Source of the DNA: Cymbomonas tetramitiformis
Taxonomy: Eukaryota; Chlorophyta; Pyramimonadophyceae; Pyramimonadales; Pyramimonadaceae
Assembly (NCBI GenBank): GCA_001247695.2
Contig: LGRX02027214.1
Location: 62,001-126,000 of the forward strand
Length of the DNA stretch: 64,000 bases
Direction of reading: 5' to 3'
The notes under the pieces: model-generated
What the model was told of the DNA's origin: nothing
Seen by the model: the letters and a program-made list of their open reading frames with translations, nothing else
Database searches by the model: none
Position numbers and translations under genes: made by a program
Shown here: piece after piece, positions 9,869 through 18,073 of the stretch
Numbering within the stretch: position 1 is the first letter of the stretch
Layout of the letters: every line of letters starts with the position of its first letter

Positions 9869-12800
9869 GTGAGACTTCGCGTCAAGGAAGGGTTTACGTG
9901 TGTCTTACTAGATTGTTTGGTGACAGGGACGCATATCGGGGAAGGGTTATTGAACGTCACGCTCGTGCGGGATCAACGATCGTGGCTATTTGGGGTGTTA
10001 TGTACGACTCTCCACATTACGCTGCTTGCAGTGAGCGTTTTTTTGGCGTTGTGTGGCTCCGACGCTGCCTACAATCCGGGACCGAATTGGGATATTCCTC
10101 CCGTTCTTATAGACTTGTTACCCCTTCTCGTAGAGGTTGGAGATTCCGCTCGCATTATACCTCTTGGAGTGTGGCCCCTGAAAGATGATGATATGGATAC
10201 GCTTGAGACGTTGGTGGGGAAGATAGATTTGTTGTGCGAGGCCTGGACATCAGCAAAAGGAGAAGGTGATATTAATCACGCTCACTCAGAGGAGGTTTGT
10301 GACGATGTGGAAATGTCAGACGAGTTGGAAGGTGGGCATGAGGAAACTTACGAACGTCCTAGAGGTCAATTGCCGCAAGTAAGTGACGGTTTTGAGGAGT
10401 TGACGCGCGGGAATAAGGGTTGGTGGGTCGAGAAGATGCGAACGGCATTTGGGAGAAGCCCTCACCGCATTGCGGGTGCGGTGAGGGCGTATATCGAGTC
10501 CCTTCCGGCGGGCTTGAGTTCGAAGGTGCACAAGGAGTGCAATGCGGCATTGGTGTCGTTAGGTGACCGGCGCGAGGAGACAGTGAAGAATTGTGTTGTG
10601 GCGAATTTGAGGGACGCGTTATCACGCTTAGCACGACGAAACACACGTGCGAACGTTAATCTAACGAGGGGGATAGCGGCTGCGGCATTTGGGAGCAACT
10701 TGGCCGAGGATAACTTGGTGCGTACGGCTTGCACGATGCTTGGTGTGCATCAACGCGTTGGAACGCTTGGGGTGGTCGGAAATTCAAACTTGAGGGAGGG
10801 GGCACACATGGGAACTGAGGAGAGAGGGCGTCGTGGCCTTTGGGAGGGCGTGATGCTTGCGGAACGGAGATTGTCTACCCGATGCTTGACAATGGCGACT
10901 TGTGCTCTTATTAGAGCTTTTTGGTTGCACCCGGACAACACTCGAGTTAGTCCTTGCAAAAAGGACGTCGTGTTGGCACGTGACCCCAACACCGGTGCTT
11001 TGAGAACACCGAGGGAGTTCGTGAGCAAACATTGGTTGGAAGCCTCTCAACTAGTAATATATAGGAGGTTTCAAGCCAAGTACCCCGCTCTCAAGATTGG
11101 GCAACGTTCCTTTGAGAAGCAAGGGGTGTGCAAGCCGCACAATGTTGTGCGGCTGCGAAGGAAGGACAACATATCTTGTTGTTGTAGGTACCACGAAGAC
11201 ATGAGAATGGTCCTTGAGGGCTTTGACAAGGCCCGAGAGGCGGTGCATTCACCGTGTGCGTGCACTTCGGCGACATGTTGCCCACGGGTTCGAAGGACAC
11301 CTGAGCATAGGCGAAAGGCGGTGGGGAACACGGGAATGGTTTGCACTATTGCAAAGGCGGGGAGGTCGACCTCAACTTTCGCCGAGAGCTTGTTGTGTCC
11401 GCGGGTGGGGGATAAGCATGCCATGGAGTGCTTGAGAGGGAGGTGCGAGAAGTGTGGCGGCTTGGCCAACTTCAAAGTGTGTGACAGTGAGGTGCAGCAT
11501 GAGGCGCAAGTGCCGTGGTCTTGTTACGAGACTTGCGGCACAGGACAGATGGACGAGGATGGTAAGGAGATTCGGCGACTGCAGTTTGTGCAGAAGAAGA
11601 CGAAGCTGGCCGCCTTGATCGCCAAGTTGCAGGCGCTGTTGCTGGGGCACGAGCCGGGGGCTTCGCCAAATTGTCAGTGCAAGGGGAACTTCTTAGTGAA
11701 TAGCGCGACCGCAGGGCAACCGGAGGCATGGGCGTGGAAGAAGTTGGAAGGCTGCGGGGATTGCGCGTTTCTGCGGCCATATGCATATCACACTTTCATG
11801 GCATTACACCAGCAGCGGCAGTTTCAGACGTGCGTCAGGGATTTGCCACTGGGACATGCGGTGTTCTTGTTTGACTTCTCGGAGAATCATTCATTGAACA
11901 TTCCTCGAGAAGTGCAAAGTCTGCATTGGGTGGTGAAGCAGGCGACCATATTAGTCTGCGTGGTGTGGAGACATGCGTGTATGGCCGTGGATGGGGTGGA
12001 ATCAACCGCGGAGAACCCAGTGCTGGTGAAGGATTACGTGTACTTGTTGAGCGATGACCGGAAGCACGATCACCGCTTCATTCAGTACATGCGGGAGTTG
12101 ATCATCAGAGACTACTTCATCGGGAGGGGGATCGCAAAGCCCTTGTTTATCCACGAGTGGGCAGATGGTTGTGCGGGACAAAATAAGTGCGCGGCAGGGT
12201 TTGCGGATGTGGCGAATAGCAAATACGAGTGGTCATTAGGTGTACCTTGCCAACGGAACTTCTTTGAGACGGCGCATGCCAAGGGGGAGCAGGATGGGGC
12301 GGGGGCGCATGTCAAGCACGCAGCGGCGGTGGCGGTCATATCAGAGGGTGACAAGTGGTATGCCCGCATCAATTGCGCTGCAGACCTGCATGCGTTCTGT
12401 TGCGAGAGATTGAGCCGACGTGCGGATAGCAGTTACGCCAAGGCAAGAGCGAGCTTCAATCAACGGTTTTTTTACTTGGTACCAGAGGACGCACTGCACG
12501 AGGAGGCGGGAGGATTGCATGCGGTGGATCACAATGCTGGTGCAGCATACCAGGCGGTGGATGGGACGCAGCGCTTGCATTCTGTAAGGGGGGGGGAGGG
12601 CGAGGGGAAGTTGATGGTACGTGAGCGTACATGCTATTGTGTGAATTGTTATGCGGAGTGTGTGCGCTCCATTCCGGACTCGGAGGGATGCTTGGAGACA
12701 TCCCACGTGGATGCGTGGAGAGATGTGGAGTTGCGGCCGGCTACGGGCGCGGCCGCCGTGAGGATTCGCGGCATGGTGGAGGAGTATGCGGCGGGTGTGA

Positions 12801-13144
12801 GTGTAGCCGTGCGGCGTGGTAGCATCATGGCGGTGAAGAAGGATCCTACGGACGCATCACATGCCTACTACTTGGTGAAGGCGCTGTCTGGTGTCACGGA
12901 GGTCGGCGGGAGGATCCGCCGTGATGACTATAGACAGACATTTGCTCCTGGAGACTCGGTGATTTCGGGGAGATACTTTGAGTGGACGGATCCAAACGTG
13001 CGAGATACATACACCTTAGATACTAGCAAGAAGTGCTTGATTCCGTGTGAAGCCGTACTAGCATGTGATGTTCGCCTAGTTAAGAGGGGGGATGTGCACA
13101 TGCTACCCCTGAGGGAGCATCAGCGGTTGTTGGCACTTCTGTGA
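9869..13144 (+). CDS. DDE-type transposase of the 10-kb element
   Basis: Open for 1091 codons, but codon 1 is GTG. The first in-frame ATG is at 10193, giving about 983 aa, unless an upstream exon exists. The N-terminal half has Cys-rich clusters (CCCRYHEDM, CACTSATCCPR, CLRGRCEKCGG). The catalytic core, numbered from 9869, reads FLFDFSENHSL with D669, then QSLHWVVKQATILV, YLLSDDRKHDH (D729), IHEWADGCAGQNKC (D766) and FETAHAKGEQDGAGAHVK (E807/D809). This order (FSEN, HW, SDD, DGC..Q.K, HGKG-DG-G-K) matches a widespread group of eukaryotic DDE transposases that I associate, from memory, with Sola-type elements. It would cut and join the inverted repeats in the nucleus. The frame has no internal stop, so the gene may still work. 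Confidence 0.82.
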   Translation: MRLRVKEGFTCVLLDCLVTGTHIGEGLLNVTLVRDQRSWLFGVLCTTLHITLLAVSVFLALCGSDAAYNPGPNWDIPPVLIDLLPLLVEVGDSARIIPLGVWPLKDDDMDTLETLVGKIDLLCEAWTSAKGEGDINHAHSEEVCDDVEMSDELEGGHEETYERPRGQLPQVSDGFEELTRGNKGWWVEKMRTAFGRSPHRIAGAVRAYIESLPAGLSSKVHKECNAALVSLGDRREETVKNCVVANLRDALSRLARRNTRANVNLTRGIAAAAFGSNLAEDNLVRTACTMLGVHQRVGTLGVVGNSNLREGAHMGTEERGRRGLWEGVMLAERRLSTRCLTMATCALIRAFWLHPDNTRVSPCKKDVVLARDPNTGALRTPREFVSKHWLEASQLVIYRRFQAKYPALKIGQRSFEKQGVCKPHNVVRLRRKDNISCCCRYHEDMRMVLEGFDKAREAVHSPCACTSATCCPRVRRTPEHRRKAVGNTGMVCTIAKAGRSTSTFAESLLCPRVGDKHAMECLRGRCEKCGGLANFKVCDSEVQHEAQVPWSCYETCGTGQMDEDGKEIRRLQFVQKKTKLAALIAKLQALLLGHEPGASPNCQCKGNFLVNSATAGQPEAWAWKKLEGCGDCAFLRPYAYHTFMALHQQRQFQTCVRDLPLGHAVFLFDFSENHSLNIPREVQSLHWVVKQATILVCVVWRHACMAVDGVESTAENPVLVKDYVYLLSDDRKHDHRFIQYMRELIIRDYFIGRGIAKPLFIHEWADGCAGQNKCAAGFADVANSKYEWSLGVPCQRNFFETAHAKGEQDGAGAHVKHAAAVAVISEGDKWYARINCAADLHAFCCERLSRRADSSYAKARASFNQRFFYLVPEDALHEEAGGLHAVDHNAGAAYQAVDGTQRLHSVRGGEGEGKLMVRERTCYCVNCYAECVRSIPDSEGCLETSHVDAWRDVELRPATGAAAVRIRGMVEEYAAGVSVAVRRGSIMAVKKDPTDASHAYYLVKALSGVTEVGGRIRRDDYRQTFAPGDSVISGRYFEWTDPNVRDTYTLDTSKKCLIPCEAVLACDVRLVKRGDVHMLPLREHQRLLALL

Positions 13145-13239
13145 GATTCTAGTGTTATGTAGATGTATATATTGTATATATTGTAGGTACGGCCATGTTG
13201 CGGTGTATATTGTTATGACTTGCACATACTTGGAATAAC

Positions 13240-14350
13240 TTCTCCGTATCACGTGCTACATCTCACGCACCCGCAATATATGCAATTTCTGCTTTGCAGC
13301 CCTTTTTACAGACGAAATTAGCTCCCCAGCACCCCGTGGATATGACCCGAAGTGAAATTTCGCTTCTCATTGCCTAGGTATGACCTCTAAATACTTCTCA
13401 CAACTTCTAATAACTTCACCGTATCACGTGCAACATCTCACGCGCCCACGAGACATGCATTTTCTGTTGTTGCAGTCAGTTTACAGACGAAATTAGCCCC
13501 CCAACGCCCCGTGAATGTGACCCGATGTGAAATATCACTTCTCGATGCCTAGTAATAACTTCTAGATACTTCTCACAACTTCTAATAACTTCACCGTATC
13601 ATTTGCATATCTCACGCGTCCACGAGACATGCATTTTCTGTTTTGCAGTCAGTTTACAGACGAAATTAGCTCCCCAACGCCCCGCGAATGTGACCCGATG
13701 TGAAATATCACTTCTCGATGCCTAGTAATAACTTCTAGATACTTCTCACAACTTCTAATAACTTCACGGTATCATTTGCATATCTCACGCGCCCACGAGA
13801 CATGCATTTTCTGTTTTGCAGTCAGTTTACAGACGAAATTAGCTCCCCAACGCCCCGCGAATGTGACCCGATGTGAAATATCACTTCTCGATGCCTAGTA
13901 ATAACTTCTAGATACTTCTCATAACTTCTAATAACTTCACCGTATCATTTGCATATCTCACGCGCCCACGAGACATGTTTTTTCTGTTTTGCAGTCATTT
14001 TACAGACGAAATTAGCTCCCCAGCACCCCGTGAATATGGCCCGATGTGAAATTCCGCTTCACACTGCCTAGGGATGACCTCCAAATAATTCTCACCAACT
14101 CTAGTAACTTCCCCGTATCACTCACATATCTCACGCGCCCGCAAGATATGCAATTTCTGTACCGCAGCCCTTCTGCGACCCGTTAGCAGCCTGGTGGCCA
14201 CCGCGGTGATCAAAAATGTTAAATATTGCCTTTGAATGATTTCTTTTAACAACTAAGTACTTCCTGAAACTTCTTGCGACTTCTAAATGCCATTTTCATC
14301 GATTATGCAATTTATAGTGCAAGGCCGTCCACCTAGCCGTGCTACATGCC
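13240..14350 (-). repeat. right terminal inverted repeat with 173-bp subrepeats
   Basis: Reverse-complement counterpart of 4341-5215. It carries about five copies of the 173-bp unit against four on the left, so the arms differ in length. The outermost 200 bp match the left end except for a short indel (left GGGCCCGG, right GGACGGCCTTGCACTATA on the inverted strand). Confidence 0.86.
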
Positions 14351-16237
14351 AATATCTGTGGCTGCTCTGTCAAGGTACTGAGTAGCATGGTCAAGATCGG
14401 AATCAAGGGGCTGCTGGGAATCAATACGGTGAGTAATAGAACCAAATATCTCAGTGAGCATGAACATCAGTGATACCAACCGCTGAGCTGCTGTATTGGC
14501 TGCAACATACTCTGACCCTGTGGAGGAGACCTCAGTGATGGTCTGCCTCCCTGAATGCCAATGCAGTATCATACCAGCCAGAAATATCACGGAGCCAGAA
14601 TAGGACCGGGCATCATTCTCTAAGTCCCTAGCCAGGTCAGCATCTGAATAACAGAACATGGTGATGACCTTGACCGGAGTCTCGGGGTAGTAGAATGCCA
14701 GAGAGTAATGAGCCGTGCTGTCCATGTACTGCGCAATTCTGATCAGAGCCTTCATAGACTCCTCAGAAGGGCATGATACAAACTGAGCCAGATAGATTAC
14801 GGGATAGTAGCAGTCAGGTCGTGAGCCACGGGCCAGCCATAGCAGTGAGCCGAGGATGGATCTGTAACTGGGGACAAGGGATAGGTCTGGATCTGCTGGT
14901 TTCTTGATGATGAGCTTCGGGTCCATAGGTGTTCTGTAGGAATGAGCTGTGATGTTGTTGTTGGCCATTAAGTCCTTGATCTGTCTGGACTGGCAAAGGT
15001 AGATACCAGCCTGATCCTGCCTGACCCGCATCTGGAGAACCGATGTGACCTCTCCGAGATGCTTAGCCAGAAACCTGGCTCTGAAAGCTGCCCAGAAGGC
15101 ATCCTCAAGCTCTGTACTGGCGACCAGAATGAAGTCATCCACATAGACAACACACATGGCCTTAACCAAATCAGTGTAGATGAAATATATACAGTCATCA
15201 TGAGAGGACTGCCTGAATGTCACCTCGCCGAACATAAAGCTGAGCATGAATACCTTAACCAGTCTCTGCCAGGAAGCACCAGCCACCTTAAGGCCATACA
15301 GTGCATAGTGCAGTAAAGCACCACCGAACCCCTGATAGGTGTAACCAGCCGGAAATGATACCCATACTGGAACATCCAGCTTAGCATTCATAAAGGCCTG
15401 GGAGACATCGAAGTGACTCATCTTCAGACTGAAGATGCTGCCGAAGATGAAGGCCAGTCTGAAGGCATAAAGCTGAGGTGTGGTACAGGTGGTCTCCCAC
15501 GGAAGGTAGCCGTATGTCTGCTTACCATTGGCACACAATCTGGTTTTGAAGATCTGCCGTGTGCCGGATGGTGCTGAGGGGTCTGGTTTGAAGGGTCTGG
15601 AGAACACAAAGAGAGTGGTCAGGCCTTTGGTACCCGAGGGAAGGTGTCCCGGGACCATTTTATTGTCGGCGGCCAGACCAGCCACTTCGGCATCCATAGC
15701 CTCCTGCCACTGAACTGCTTCTGGGGTGGAAAGTGCCTGCTTGACACCGTGGACTGGTTTGAGCTGGGGTGCAGAAATATTGAACATGTGCACCACCAAC
15801 TCTCTGGGTCCTGATCTGATGAAGCTGTCAGCTGAGGTGTACTGCTGTGGAATGTACTCGGGGCGGACATCTCTGCTGGGATCATCGGAGAAGGGAAGGA
15901 AGGCGGCGGCATGGGTGGACGGAAAGCTGACGAGGGTAGCAGGAAGGTCCATATGCCAACCATAGGTAGACTCTGGAGTAGGCTCAAATATTACACCATA
16001 AGGTGTGCTGCTGCCTCTGTCGGTAGAGATGATGATAGCGCGATATGATGGATGTCTGCGGCTCTCTCGGGCTCTGACAGCTGTCCAGATCGGATAGTGC
16101 TCATTGACCGAGACGGTCTTCCTATAGTGTGCGACATACACCAGCAGGTGTCCGTAGTGTGTACCGTCGGGTGTGGACTTGACATAATGAACCACGTCAG
16201 TCCAGGTATTGTCCCTCGACGGAACAGAGAGAAGCAC
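14342..16237 (-). CDS. copia pol middle fragment: reverse transcriptase / RNase H
   Basis: Copia reverse-transcriptase block, true extent 16279-14355. The visible order is KPVHGVKQALSTPEAVQWQE (start of RVT_2), FDVSQAFMNAKLDVPVWVSF, LYGLKVAGASWQR, the catalytic box YVDDFILVAS (about 15128-15150), then RTPMDPKLIIKKP, SYRSILGSLLWLARGSRPD, and RNase H start YSDADLARDLENDARSYSG and STGSEYVAAN. It is bounded by the Mutator-like element upstream and the 10-kb transposon downstream. The final two codons and stop (GM*) are transposon sequence. Catalytic residues look intact, but the fragment lacks its own start. Confidence 0.93.
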   Translation of the reverse strand: MLLSVPSRDNTWTDVVHYVKSTPDGTHYGHLLVYVAHYRKTVSVNEHYPIWTAVRARESRRHPSYRAIIISTDRGSSTPYGVIFEPTPESTYGWHMDLPATLVSFPSTHAAAFLPFSDDPSRDVRPEYIPQQYTSADSFIRSGPRELVVHMFNISAPQLKPVHGVKQALSTPEAVQWQEAMDAEVAGLAADNKMVPGHLPSGTKGLTTLFVFSRPFKPDPSAPSGTRQIFKTRLCANGKQTYGYLPWETTCTTPQLYAFRLAFIFGSIFSLKMSHFDVSQAFMNAKLDVPVWVSFPAGYTYQGFGGALLHYALYGLKVAGASWQRLVKVFMLSFMFGEVTFRQSSHDDCIYFIYTDLVKAMCVVYVDDFILVASTELEDAFWAAFRARFLAKHLGEVTSVLQMRVRQDQAGIYLCQSRQIKDLMANNNITAHSYRTPMDPKLIIKKPADPDLSLVPSYRSILGSLLWLARGSRPDCYYPVIYLAQFVSCPSEESMKALIRIAQYMDSTAHYSLAFYYPETPVKVITMFCYSDADLARDLENDARSYSGSVIFLAGMILHWHSGRQTITEVSSTGSEYVAANTAAQRLVSLMFMLTEIFGSITHRIDSQQPLDSDLDHATQYLDRAATDIGM

Positions 16238-16486
16238 ACAGCCGTAAGACTGTCGGTCGGAAGTGCAGTAGTATGAGCTGATCTCAATGGTAGGCTATTT
16301 AATTTAGAATATTTTTTCGTAATTTTAGAATAACCCATTTTCATCGTTAATTTAGAATAAGTTTTCTTTATGTCATCCGGCTATGACCGGTGCATGCATC
16401 CATGACGCTGTACTGTACCCGTTGAGCTATCGCCATGCCATGCGAAATATTACACTGAAGGGTTGTCTTGCCGTGATGTCCATATG

Positions 16487-16544
16487 TCCGAATGGAACCA
16501 AAAACCGTTCGATTAAAATCGAACGGTTTTTGGTTCCATTCGGA
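16487..16544. repeat. 58-bp near-perfect palindrome
   Basis: TCCGAATGGAACCAAAAACC... reads back as its own reverse complement around ATTAAAAT. A second shorter palindrome, TTCACGGCCGTGAA, follows at 16549-16562. Both lie just inside the left inverted repeat of the Mutator-like element. Confidence 0.85.
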
Positions 16545-16670
16545 AAGATTCACGGCCGTGAATCTAAAAGTCACGGCCGTGAAGCACGACTTTGTGCGCA
16601 TAATGACTTTTATTATCTGCCATCTTTGCCACAATAGACACTCACGGCGTGTTCTGCTTGAAAAAAAGTA

Positions 16671-17395
16671 AGTAACTTGAAGCCTTGAGCTTCAAGTTAC
16701 TGAAAGATATGTATCTTGGCAGTATGTGTGCCAAGTTTCGTGCTCTAGGACGCACGGGAAGCCCTCGGCTGTTTGGCATCTTTGGGTTTGGGTGTCACGT
16801 TCGAACCCAAACCCAAAATCTGCCTTAGAAATAAATTGCGCGTTTCGCGCACAAGTAACTTGAAGCCTTGAGCTTCAAGTTACTGAAAGATATGTACCAT
16901 GGTAGTATTCGTGCCAAGTTTCGTGCGTTAGGACGCACGGGAAGCCCTCGGCTGTTTGGCATCTTTGGGTTTGGGTGTCGCGTTCGAACCCAAACCCAAA
17001 ACATCTGCCTTAGAAATAAATTGCGCGTTTCGCGCACAAGTAACTTGAAGCCTTGAGCTTCTGGTAACTTAAATATATGTACCGTGGTAGTATTCGTGCC
17101 AAGTTTCGTGCGTTAGGACGCACGGGAAGCCCTCGGCTGTTTGGCATCTTTGGGTTTGGGTGTCACGTTAGAACCCAAACCCAAAACATCTGCCTTAGAA
17201 ATACATTGCGCGTTTCGCGCACAAGTAACTTGAAGCCTTGAGCTTCTGGTAACTTAAATATATGTACCATGGTAGTATTCGTGCCAAGTTTCGTGCGTTA
17301 GGACGCACGGGAAGCCCTCGGCTGTTTGGCATCTTTGGGTTTGGGTGTCACGTTCGAACCCAAACCCAAAGGCAAAGGCATAGGACAGTTTCGTA
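16671..17395 (+). repeat. four tandem 184-bp units with embedded hairpins
   Basis: AGTAACTTGAAGCC recurs at 16671, 16855, 17039 and 17224. Each unit contains the conserved phrase ACGGGAAGCCCTCGGCTG, then a hairpin with arms TTTGGGTTTGGG / CCCAAACCCAAA, and between units GCGCGTTTCGCGC. Two further diverged units (near 17487 and 17657) keep the ACGGGAAGCGCTCGGC phrase but have different stems. Confidence 0.85.
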
Positions 17396-17676
17396 GATTC
17401 TGTCCCGATGCCTTTGCAACCTCGCTTGCTAACTCATATTACAATGAATATTCAATATTCAAGCGTTGGATACCCCACGCCAACGGGAAGCGCTCGGCTG
17501 ATTTGTTATTTGGGTATGCGCACCCAAATGACAAAAAACGCATCTTTGAAACTCGTTAGTTTCAAAGATGCGTGGCCGATGCCTTCGTGCTTATGTGTGT
17601 TAATCCATATGAAATATTCCATGGAATAAATGTGAATATCCCGCACAAACGGGAAGCGCTCGGCCGTTTTGTAAAA

Positions 17677-17902
17677 TTAGGGTGCACCCAAAATACAAAA
17701 CGCATCTTTGAAACTCGGAAGTTTCAAAGATGCTTGCCGGTCGCGTGCAGCGGTAAAAGGCAAGTCAAAGGGTTTAGGATATAGAAGAAGTACAGGGGCC
17801 TTCTTTTCAAGCAGAACACGCCGTGAGTGCCTATTACAACGGCGCCCACCATTATCACAAGTGAGACAAACCTTCTTAAAGCTTTTCGGAGGCTTCCTCA
17901 TG
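17677..17902 (-). CDS. small Cys/Arg-rich ORF in the Mutator-like element
   Basis: From an ATG near 17902 the minus strand reads MRKPPKSFKK, then CLTCDNGGRRCNRHSRR, a basic segment with a possible C-x2-C / C-x2-H arrangement. The ORF runs into hairpin repeat sequence and lacks any transposase domain. It may be the 5' remnant of a transposon gene or of a captured host exon. Whether it is expressed is unknown. Confidence 0.3.
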
Positions 17903-18073
17903 ATGGCAAGCGGGAACGAGAGCGTTTGACCTGTGTGCACATTATTTGAACACGGGTCGTGAAAAGGACCACCGGTCATAGCCGGATGACATCAAGAAAA
18001 CTTATTCTAAATTAACGATGAAAACGGGTTATTCTAAAATTATGAAAACTTATTCTATATTAATTATTTTTCC

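Larger units (their letters stand above)
4341..14350. mobile_element. 10-kb two-gene DNA transposon (Sola-like?) nested in copia
   Basis: The termini are inverted: GGCATGTGGCACGGCTAGG at 4341 and its near reverse complement ending at 14350. The insert is flanked by AATA at 4337-4340 and 14351-14354, and removing it with one AATA restores the copia frame. The inverted arms are about 0.9 kb (left) and 1.1 kb (right), made largely of 173-bp tandem repeats. Inside are a DDE-type transposase on the plus strand and a three-exon zinc-finger/Gln-rich gene on the minus strand, diverging from a repeat array at 8977-9660. A 4-bp duplication and this transposase motif set recall the Sola superfamily. That name is from memory and tentative; the element itself is certain. 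Confidence 0.9.
16290..18073. mobile_element. Mutator-like non-autonomous transposon (1784 bp) nested in copia integrase/RT junction
   Basis: About 100-bp terminal inverted repeats (16290-16391 and 17971-18073) share the stretch TTCATCGTTAATTTAGAATA and end in TGTCATCCGGCTATGACCGG. The 10-bp sequence GATCTCAATG flanks the insert at 16280-16289 and 18074-18083. Removing the insert plus one copy restores the copia frame. Long inverted repeats with a 9-10 bp duplication point to the Mutator superfamily. No transposase is present. The interior is four 184-bp repeats and many hairpins. Confidence 0.88.

Noticed and set aside
14342..14350. Natural stop codon of the RT fragment
   Set aside because: The stop lies in the transposon terminus. 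The copia frame really continues at 4340.
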